A stretch of DNA of 6,270 nt from DASRLE01 sp964558455 (GTDB taxonomy: Bacteria; Verrucomicrobiota; Verrucomicrobiia; Limisphaerales; Palsa-1400). The notes beneath the pieces are model-generated. The model was given only the letters and a program-made list of their open reading frames with translations. It did not search any database and was not told the DNA's origin. Position 1 is the stretch's first letter, and the number at the start of each line of letters is the position of its first letter. Below are positions 1 through 5,367 of the stretch, one piece after another. The DNA lies in assembly GCA_964558455.1 (NCBI GenBank), contig CAZLEE010000235.1:1-6270 (forward strand), given 5' to 3'. A program made the position numbers and the translations under genes.

Positions 1-838
1 GCATATCATCCGAAGTGCCGACCGGGTCGCCCGGCTGGTCGCCGCTCACATAAACAAGCACGGATTTACCGTGCCATTTCCAATACTCGGTATGGCCGTC
101 AGCGAAGGAAAACGTGCAACCTTTGGTGTGGCGGCTGCCAGCCAGATTCCACCAGATGTTGACCGTCGGGTATGAACCCACCGGGTAACAGCCATAGCAT
201 CCATCACCAACGCTGGATTCATTCTCGTCAATGAATACAACCTTGGCGACTGATTTATGAACTTTGGCCAGCTTGTCATATGTGCCAAACGCCACAGCGC
301 GGCTGACGGTGGAGCCGGGCGGATTGCCTCCGCCCATTGAGTATTCAATGGAGCAGGTGCGTGTTTGTGGCGTTTGGGTGCCAGGACCGGCCATGGTTGG
401 CGCCGATACGATCATCTTGGTGTTTGCCGGGCAAACGTAGATGGCAGTTTGGGTGTTATATGGGTAAAGCTTGCCCTGCTTGATATTTGTCGTTGACGTG
501 TCAGTCTGGGCGTCGCCTGCAATCCATGAACCCGTGGCAGCCAGAGTGTCAGAGGTGCTTGAACTAAGGTTTATAGGAAGCCGGTCGTTGTTATCTCCCA
601 CATACATGATGTAGCAGAGTTGCAATTGTTTCATGTTGCTCAAACATTGGGTTTGCCTGGCATTATCTTTGGCCTTGGCCAACGCGGGTAATAGCAGCGC
701 GGCCAGAATGGCGATGATGGCGATCACCACCAGCAGTTCAATCAAGGTGAACGCGCGGGAAGGTCCGGCCTTGGGGGGAATCGAATGATCTCCTCTGGCG
801 GCCCGGTGCAATCCCTGCAAAACCAATTGTTTTCGCAT
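1..838 (-). CDS. Prepilin-type N-terminal cleavage/methylation protein with H-X9-DG motif (pseudopilin-like), C-terminus off the window
   Basis: The frame is open from ATG at 838 to the left edge, giving 279 whole codons and no stop, so the gene is partial. Residues 1-29 form a basic leader. A29|F30 is the expected prepilin peptidase site, followed by FTLIELLVV with the conserved Glu at mature position 5 (E34) and a hydrophobic helix to about residue 50, then LLPALAKAK. QCLSNMKQLQLCYIMY (64-79) and DNN (82-84) are typical of the DUF1559/H-X9-DG prepilin-like family. H237 and D247-G248 form the H-X9-DG signature, within FADGHTEYWKW. Seven cysteines are visible (65, 75, 136, 162, 214, 217, 241), including CYGC. 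Family members are processed inner-membrane pseudopilins or minor pilins of type II-secretion-like systems; the substrate here is unknown. The start lies 7 bases after the upstream stop with no Shine-Dalgarno, which suggests translational coupling. The cleavage-site Ala in place of the usual Gly is common in Verrucomicrobia. Confidence 0.93.
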   Translation of the reverse strand, partial: MRKQLVLQGLHRAARGDHSIPPKAGPSRAFTLIELLVVIAIIAILAALLLPALAKAKDNARQTQCLSNMKQLQLCYIMYVGDNNDRLPINLSSSTSDTLAATGSWIAGDAQTDTSTTNIKQGKLYPYNTQTAIYVCPANTKMIVSAPTMAGPGTQTPQTRTCSIEYSMGGGNPPGSTVSRAVAFGTYDKLAKVHKSVAKVVFIDENESSVGDGCYGCYPVGSYPTVNIWWNLAGSRHTKGCTFSFADGHTEYWKWHGKSVLVYVSGDQPGDPVGTSDDM

Positions 839-845
839 AAATAAG
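839..845 (-). other. 7-base junction between the large secreted protein gene and the prepilin gene
   Basis: The large gene ends in TAA at 848-846 and the next gene starts with ATG at 838. The spacer is AT-only apart from one C and holds no ribosome binding site, promoter or terminator. Co-transcription, and probably coupled translation by the same ribosomes, is the simplest inference. Confidence 0.7.
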
Positions 846-3800
846 TTATTGAGACGCCACAACGAAAAAGCTCTGTGACACATTCGTTGCCACTGAAGCG
901 TTAATGGCAAAGTTTCCACTACCATCAAACACGCCATTGGTCACTTGGGTCCAGGTCGATAACGGCGCACCGATATTGGTGGAGGTCAGAAGCGCGTAGG
1001 TATCTCCCACGGTCCCGCCGGTGCCGGACAGCGCCAAATTTCCGCCGGACAGGGCAGTGGTGGTGATGGTGGGACGGGCCAGATTGGTGGAAGTAATCCT
1101 CAGCAAGCCATCGACAGAAAGGCCACCGAGATTCCAGCGCAGGCCCGGACCGGGGCTGGCCGGGGTGATGCCGGTGAATTTGCCGCCATAACTGGCGGCA
1201 CTGAAAAGTTGAAAAGCATCACCGGCGGCGAGAGTGCCGCCCAAATTGGTGATCAAAAGCGTGCCGGCAAAACTGACGCTGGTCAGTCCGGTGATTTGGT
1301 CATTGGTGGACATCGCTTTGTTGATTTGCATGGAAGTGAAACTGCCTGGTTGCAGGGTCAGTGCATTATTGACAGTCAGGGTGCCAATGGGAACGGCTGG
1401 GCCTGCGGCCAGCGTGGGAGCAAGTTTGGCTCCGGCGGCGACCACCACCGGCCCGGTCAGCGTGCCAATGCCGCCTAACGTGCCACCGTAGGCGGTGACG
1501 GGACTGGAAGCGATGGAGCCATTGACCACCAGCGTGCCATTACTGACAATAGTGGCACCGGTGTAGCTGCTTTGGCCGGTTAAAGTCCAGAGGCCGGTAC
1601 CCAGCACATAGACATTTACAGAGAATCCCGTGCCTTGAGTAATGGGGCCGTCCACTTCGCCAGATCCAGGGCCTTCCAACGCGAAATTCCTTCCGGCGCC
1701 AGCGGCCGTCAATCCGCCGTTAAATATGAAGTAGCCGCTGTCGCATTCCAGCGCAAAAAGGTTGCCGCCTGAAGCGATGGTAACAGGAGAGGTCGGACTG
1801 ACTGTGTTGGTTCCACTCAGATTGATGATGTCCGCATAATTGGTTGTTGGGGTGGTGGAGGTCAGTGTGCCGGCAGCAGCACGGGGGAAAATGGTGATGG
1901 GGATCGAAACTGTATTATTTCCGGTCAGTTCCAAACGGTTAGTGTCGGCTTGAGCCGCGCCGATGGCCAATGTGCCATTGGCCAGGGAATCGCCGTTGGC
2001 CAATTGCAACTGGCCGTTGCCGTTGATGTGAATGGCGCCGGAGAACGCACTGAGCGGGTTGCCTGAGAGAACAAGTCTGCCTGCGCCGCTTTGGTTGAAG
2101 ACGCCGCCTCCCGAGACTGCCTCAGTCAACACCAAGTTATTGGAGGTCAAAAAGGTTAATGTTCCGCCATCGGAGATGGCGCCGTTGCCAATGCTGGCAT
2201 TGGTGCTGCCATCGCCCACTTGTAAAATTCCGCCTGTATTAATGGTCGTTCCGCCCGTCCAGATGTTGCTCAGGCTGGCGAGAACAACAGTGCCAGTGCC
2301 GTATTCGGTGAAAGAGCCGGAGCCAAGATTGACGGCGCCATCGATGGTGCAAACGGCACTGCTGGCGCATTGAATGGCCAGGTTGGCGTTCGTGCTTGTG
2401 ATCGCAGCGGGATTGGTGAGGAAAAGGGAGCTGCTGCCATCGAGCGCGATGCCCGCATAGTCCAACAGAGTAACAGGGCCGCCCAAATAGGTCGCCCCGG
2501 AACCACCCTTGCGCAAGGCGCCAGCGCCGCCATTGCCCGTTCCGCCCAAGAGCAGGGGCAGGGTGGGGAAATTAAGGTTCTCGTCGATATAGATTTGGGA
2601 CCCGTCCAGCACGGTGGCGCCTGCGGCGCCTGTGCCAAGCGCATTGACGCTGCGCGGGGTGAGGATTCCTCCGCCGGTGACGGCAGTGGACCCGGTGAAG
2701 CCGAGATTATTTCCCGTCAGGATGAGATTGCCCGTACCCGCCATTGTGACCGAGCCCGAACCGCTAATCTGGTTGGGCACCGTGACGGTGTCGGTCCGGG
2801 TGAAGGTCAAGGCGGCGTTGTTGCTGACGGCGCTGCTGCCGAGAGAACCGTTGGCGTCGTTATTACCGACCTGAAGCGTTCCGCCCTGGATGACGGTGGC
2901 GCCCGCATAGGTATTCGGCGCATCCAAAATGAGCGTTCCGGGGCCATTCAAAAGGAGGTTAAAATTGCCGGTAAGATAGCCGCCATTGCCGAAGAGGGTG
3001 TAGTTGTTGTCCGCGCTTACGACCATCGAATTGGGAGTGACCGGCACATCCAGGTTAATCACAGGCTGGGCGCTGCCCGTGTCATTGAACAAGACGTTTG
3101 CGTTCTGGCTGAACGACACATCGGTCAGGGTGGTCATATCGTACCAATTGGCGGTGGCCAAGTCCCAATCGGCCGTGAGAAGGCCCTGCCATTCCAAGGT
3201 GTCGGGCGCGGTGATAGCGAGCGTGGCGCTTGCGCTGTTGGTGGACACATTGTTGGCAATGACCACAGTGTAAGTTCCCGCCTGAGATGGGGCCAAATCT
3301 GTCAGGGTCAACACGCGGCTGGTTTGGCCGCTGAGCAGGTTGGTTCCAAAAAACCATTGATAAGACAATGGGCCGCTGCCATAGGCCGTGACGGCGAAGG
3401 AGGTGTTTTGATACTGGTAGGCTGCAATATTTGACGGAGGATAGAGTATTTGCACCGCGGTGGGCGCCAGGGGGGCGCTTAAAGCGCTTAATTCCGCCCG
3501 GAAGGCGCTCAAATTGGGGCCTGAGCCTGGTGCGTTCGAAATCACGCAGACAAGAACGTTGGAACCGGCCAGAAAGTTGTTGGTGATAACGGTGGGCGCG
3601 AAGGCGGTGTAACCGTTGTCATTGGTAATGCCGAGATCCACGCCATTGAGCAACGCATCGACACACACGTTATCTGCCGCCCAGTTCAAAATCAGTTGCA
3701 TATTGGTCAGGTTCTGCGAATCCAGAACGAAAGTGGTTTGATATTCGTAATTGCCGCCCGCCACACCGACATTATCACCGGGGGCAATCCATTGCGAATT

Positions 3801-5126
3801 TGGGCCGTCAGAGATATAGGTGGCGGGAATGGTGGAATCGACAATGGCGTTTGGACCGGTATAGGTGGGGTCGGCGCTTTGTATCAGTTGCCAATTGGGA
3901 TCTATCGATCCGCCGGGGAGCAGTGCGCCGGTTGCGGTGACGCCGGTGTTGAAGAGGCCGGACACGGGCGCGCCCACATTGATGTAGGCGGAGGCGCTAT
4001 TAGTGCTGGTGGCGTTAGCCGCAATCAAGGTATAGGCGCCGGCCTCGGCATAGGTGATATTCGATATGACAAGAGAATTGGTGGCGTAGCCCGAAATGTT
4101 GGTGGCGGTTGCGCCCGTGATGGTAACGCCATTGAACTGCCATTGGTAATTGATTGGCAAACCGCCCGTCGCCAGGGAGGTCAGTGTGACGGTCGATCCC
4201 ACGGTCGCGAACTGGTTGTTCAACGGAGTGACGGTTACACTGGGAAGGGCGAACATCATCCCTGAGGGGCCGCGAGCGATTCTGCTGATGCGCACTTCAT
4301 CAATCGCACCAAGAAAATTACCATTCAAGGAACGCCCTTGATTGCCCAGCATAAAAGTCGTGGTGACGCTGGATTTGGGATTGAGGCCGGTCAACTGAGT
4401 GACGGCAGAACTGATCGTCAGCGGGTCATCGCTCGTATTGGCAGAATTCATTGCCGTCCAGTAAAAGATCAAATTGTTCGGCGTGCTGGGAAGCCCATTG
4501 TAAGTTACCGCGACATGGTACCATCCATTTGACACGATGGCATCCGGTCCGGTGGTGGGGATCGCGGCATAGATGGTAGCCTGGTTTCCGGATATCGCGC
4601 GGATGTTTTCGAAAGTCATATAGGGACCCGCCGCGGTAGTGCCGGAGACGAGCGTGAAACCCTTTGGCACAATGCGCCACTGAAAAATGCGGTTGGCGTT
4701 GGCGCCCGATTCTCCTGCCATGATTTCATACGCGCTGGTGGAGGAGACAGTTGGATCAAATTGAATCTGCACCAAGGCCTCAAACGTAAATGCGCCGGTC
4801 GTGGGATCGGCCAGGGTGATGGTGACGTTGCCGGCTGTGGGCGATGCCGCCAGCAAGTCTCCCTTTCCTGTGCCGCCCGCAGCGGTGTTTAATGCACTAC
4901 CAAAACCTGAGTATGAGGCATTCCCCAACGTCGCCCCCGTGGCCAAGTCCACCAGATTGTTTCCACCACTGGATACAGAGTCAATGCATGGCACGGCGGT
5001 CTCATCCAAGTGCCAGAGGTGAAGCGTATAAGCGTCGACAGTGTAGGGGCCTGCGAGGAAGGCATTCGCGGGATTCGTGCCGAACAAACAGGCAGCAAGG
5101 GCAATGGGTGCAAACGGGATTTTCAT
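846..5126 (-). CDS. Large secreted LamG / Ig-like / PATR (autotransporter-associated beta strand repeat) protein
   Basis: This is a 1426-residue exported protein. The start is ATG at 5126 because it gives a classic signal peptide (MKIPFAPIALAACLFG..., predicted cut after ANA at residue 22); the frame is open further upstream to 5489, but that extension would overlap the AraC gene and looks non-coding. Order: LamG-like fold about 33-286 (LHLWHLDE, GWYHVAVTYNG, GAIDEVRISRIAR); Ig-like 1 about 296-385; beta-sandwich module about 388-548; Ig-like 2 about 555-639; PATR repeats about 724-1203; low-complexity beta region to about 1347; C-terminal module 1351-1426. LamG and Ig domains usually bind glycans or proteins, and PATR repeats form a parallel beta-helix stalk. 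A cell-surface or extracellular adhesin or fibre is inferred; no catalytic motif is visible. There are only 8 lysines, and no barrel, PEP-CTERM or LPXTG motif. LAAC at 10-13 resembles a lipobox but sits unusually close to the N-terminus. No Shine-Dalgarno precedes the start. The gene lies downstream of an AraC gene and directly upstream of a prepilin gene. Confidence 0.93.
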   Translation of the reverse strand: MKIPFAPIALAACLFGTNPANAFLAGPYTVDAYTLHLWHLDETAVPCIDSVSSGGNNLVDLATGATLGNASYSGFGSALNTAAGGTGKGDLLAASPTAGNVTITLADPTTGAFTFEALVQIQFDPTVSSTSAYEIMAGESGANANRIFQWRIVPKGFTLVSGTTAAGPYMTFENIRAISGNQATIYAAIPTTGPDAIVSNGWYHVAVTYNGLPSTPNNLIFYWTAMNSANTSDDPLTISSAVTQLTGLNPKSSVTTTFMLGNQGRSLNGNFLGAIDEVRISRIARGPSGMMFALPSVTVTPLNNQFATVGSTVTLTSLATGGLPINYQWQFNGVTITGATATNISGYATNSLVISNITYAEAGAYTLIAANATSTNSASAYINVGAPVSGLFNTGVTATGALLPGGSIDPNWQLIQSADPTYTGPNAIVDSTIPATYISDGPNSQWIAPGDNVGVAGGNYEYQTTFVLDSQNLTNMQLILNWAADNVCVDALLNGVDLGITNDNGYTAFAPTVITNNFLAGSNVLVCVISNAPGSGPNLSAFRAELSALSAPLAPTAVQILYPPSNIAAYQYQNTSFAVTAYGSGPLSYQWFFGTNLLSGQTSRVLTLTDLAPSQAGTYTVVIANNVSTNSASATLAITAPDTLEWQGLLTADWDLATANWYDMTTLTDVSFSQNANVLFNDTGSAQPVINLDVPVTPNSMVVSADNNYTLFGNGGYLTGNFNLLLNGPGTLILDAPNTYAGATVIQGGTLQVGNNDANGSLGSSAVSNNAALTFTRTDTVTVPNQISGSGSVTMAGTGNLILTGNNLGFTGSTAVTGGGILTPRSVNALGTGAAGATVLDGSQIYIDENLNFPTLPLLLGGTGNGGAGALRKGGSGATYLGGPVTLLDYAGIALDGSSSLFLTNPAAITSTNANLAIQCASSAVCTIDGAVNLGSGSFTEYGTGTVVLASLSNIWTGGTTINTGGILQVGDGSTNASIGNGAISDGGTLTFLTSNNLVLTEAVSGGGVFNQSGAGRLVLSGNPLSAFSGAIHINGNGQLQLANGDSLANGTLAIGAAQADTNRLELTGNNTVSIPITIFPRAAAGTLTSTTPTTNYADIINLSGTNTVSPTSPVTIASGGNLFALECDSGYFIFNGGLTAAGAGRNFALEGPGSGEVDGPITQGTGFSVNVYVLGTGLWTLTGQSSYTGATIVSNGTLVVNGSIASSPVTAYGGTLGGIGTLTGPVVVAAGAKLAPTLAAGPAVPIGTLTVNNALTLQPGSFTSMQINKAMSTNDQITGLTSVSFAGTLLITNLGGTLAAGDAFQLFSAASYGGKFTGITPASPGPGLRWNLGGLSVDGLLRITSTNLARPTITTTALSGGNLALSGTGGTVGDTYALLTSTNIGAPLSTWTQVTNGVFDGSGNFAINASVATNVSQSFFVVASQ
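849..1076 (-). other. C-terminal beta module of the large protein, residues 1351-1426
   Basis: The segment starts RPTITTTALSGGNLALSGTG, then has YALLTSTN and ends QSFFVVASQ. It follows a strand-rich linker (FAGTLLI, AGDAFQLFSA, LRWNLGGLSVDGLLRI) of the sort that ends many PATR proteins in Verrucomicrobia. Similar 'GG.L.LSG.gG..g..Y.lltStN' tails recur at the ends of large exported proteins of this phylum, so it could be a sorting or capping domain; that role is inference. Confidence 0.6.
1518..2957 (-). repeat. Array of PATR (autotransporter-associated beta strand) repeats, residues about 724-1203
   Basis: At least five copies follow the pattern 'G.G.l.L.g.n.ysG.t.i..G.L.vg': residues 724-755 (GPGTLILDAPNTYAGATVI), 793-831 (GTGNLILTGNNLGFTGSTAV), 939-973 (GTGTVVLASLSNIWTGGTTI), 1010-1045 (GAGRLVLSGNPLSAFSGAI) and 1172-1203 (GTGLWTLTGQSSYTGATIV). 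The copies are diverged at DNA level, so this is a protein repeat and not a recent tandem DNA duplication. Spacing is irregular, with a degenerate stretch around 1060-1170. The repeat is known from passenger domains, where it forms part of a beta-helix. Confidence 0.88.
3210..3464 (-). other. Ig-like domain 2, residues about 555-639
   Basis: It contains LSYQWFFGTNLLSGQTS, RVLTLTDLAPSQAGTYTVVI and ANNVSTNSASATLAIT, the same layout as the first Ig-like domain and without paired cysteines. It separates the beta-sandwich module from the beta-repeat stalk and probably acts as a spacer or binding domain. Confidence 0.84.
3483..3965 (-). other. Beta-sandwich (galactose-binding-like) module, residues about 388-548
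   Basis: FNTGVTATGALLPGGSIDPN begins the module; SQWIAPGDN (444-452), YEYQTTFVL, NWAADN, ALLNGVDLG (491-499) and a final FRAEL (542-546) follow. From memory, this series matches a module seen in PEP-CTERM-type exported proteins of Gram-negative bacteria, where it behaves as a jelly-roll. Two cysteines (488 and 527) occur here. Function is unassigned; carbohydrate binding is only a guess from the fold. Confidence 0.7.
3972..4241 (-). other. Ig-like domain 1, residues about 296-385
   Basis: It contains the Ig-type core YQWQFNGVTITGAT, the strand SLVISNIT and AEAGAYTLIAANATSTNSAS, which matches the usual 'L.I..v...daG.Y.v.v.N..G' pattern. It lacks the canonical Ig cysteine pair, as is usual for bacterial Ig-like repeats. 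It shares the tail motif STNSASA with the second Ig-like domain, so the two are probably an old internal duplication. Confidence 0.82.
4269..5030 (-). other. LamG-like (concanavalin A-type) domain, residues about 33-286
   Basis: The opening strand LHLWHLDE, the middle motif GWYHVAVTYNG (201-211) and the closing GAIDEVRISRIAR (273-285) are landmarks of the Laminin_G_3 / concanavalin-like lectin fold common in secreted Verrucomicrobia and Planctomycetes proteins. Such domains typically bind carbohydrate or protein ligands; the ligand here cannot be told from sequence. Edges are approximate. Confidence 0.85.
5061..5126 (-). other. Sec signal peptide of the large secreted protein
   Basis: Residues 1-22 have Lys2, a hydrophobic core (residues 3-16) and a polar c-region ending in ANA before F23, which satisfies the -3/-1 rule for signal peptidase I. 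The LAAC at residues 10-13 could be read as a lipoprotein signal, but Cys at position 13 is earlier than usual, so signal peptidase I cleavage is preferred. Confidence 0.85.
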
Positions 5127-5367
5127 ACTTTGGATTTTGTTGTACGATTTGAGTGCGGCATCCTGGTGAACAGCACTCTGGTTGTCTTGTGGGTCATCCG
5201 CTGCGACAGTATCGCTCCTGCCCAAGATTGGGAATGGATAAACTGGCAAAAAACATGTACGCAATGGCTTTTCGTGGAACCGTTTATTGCCCGTCCCCAG
5301 CCTCCATTTTTGCGTAAAGACTGGTCTAAAAAGGAAGACGGCGAGCGCGAAAATTGGAAAATCCAAA
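5127..5367 (-). promoter_or_regulatory. Intergenic spacer upstream of the large secreted protein gene, no firm promoter
   Basis: These 241 bases separate the AraC-type gene from the ATG of the large gene and are the natural place for a promoter and operator. I see a TTGCCA (-35-like) at 5249-5244 but no acceptable -10 box at 16-18 bases, a palindromic ACATGT at 5258-5253 and the inverted repeat at 5221-5232. No stem-loop with a T-run that would terminate the AraC transcript is evident, so read-through into the large gene is possible. The last bases before the ATG (AATCCAAAGT) contain no Shine-Dalgarno. Two minus-strand frames are open through the spacer. Confidence 0.35.
5221..5232. repeat. 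Short perfect inverted repeat CCCAAGATTGGG
   Basis: Five-base arms flank a two-base centre, about 95 bases upstream of the large gene's start. It could be a small operator half-site pair or chance. AraC-family proteins more often bind direct repeats, so a link to the neighbouring regulator is not implied. Confidence 0.2.

Noticed and set aside
46..348. 100-codon minus-strand frame inside the prepilin gene
   Set aside because: It is a shadow frame; the frame carrying the prepilin and H-X9-DG motifs covers the same bases.
846..1347. Autotransporter barrel or PEP-CTERM tail at the end of the large protein
   Set aside because: There is no alternating-strand barrel ending in an aromatic residue, and no PEP motif followed by a membrane helix and basic tail. 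The protein ends in FFVVASQ.
1518..2957. Tandem DNA repeat or CRISPR-like array
   Set aside because: The repeat is visible only at protein level. Copies differ widely in bases and spacing, and there are no identical direct repeats with unique spacers.
2370..3434. 354-codon open frame on the plus strand opposite the large gene
   Set aside because: Its Gly/Ala/Arg/Ile-rich product has no recognisable domain or signal. It is explained by the codon bias of the repeat-coding sense strand.
3696..4265. 189-codon plus-strand frame opposite the Ig and beta-sandwich region
   Set aside because: It is antisense to a clear domain-bearing gene, Gly-rich, and without motif or start context.
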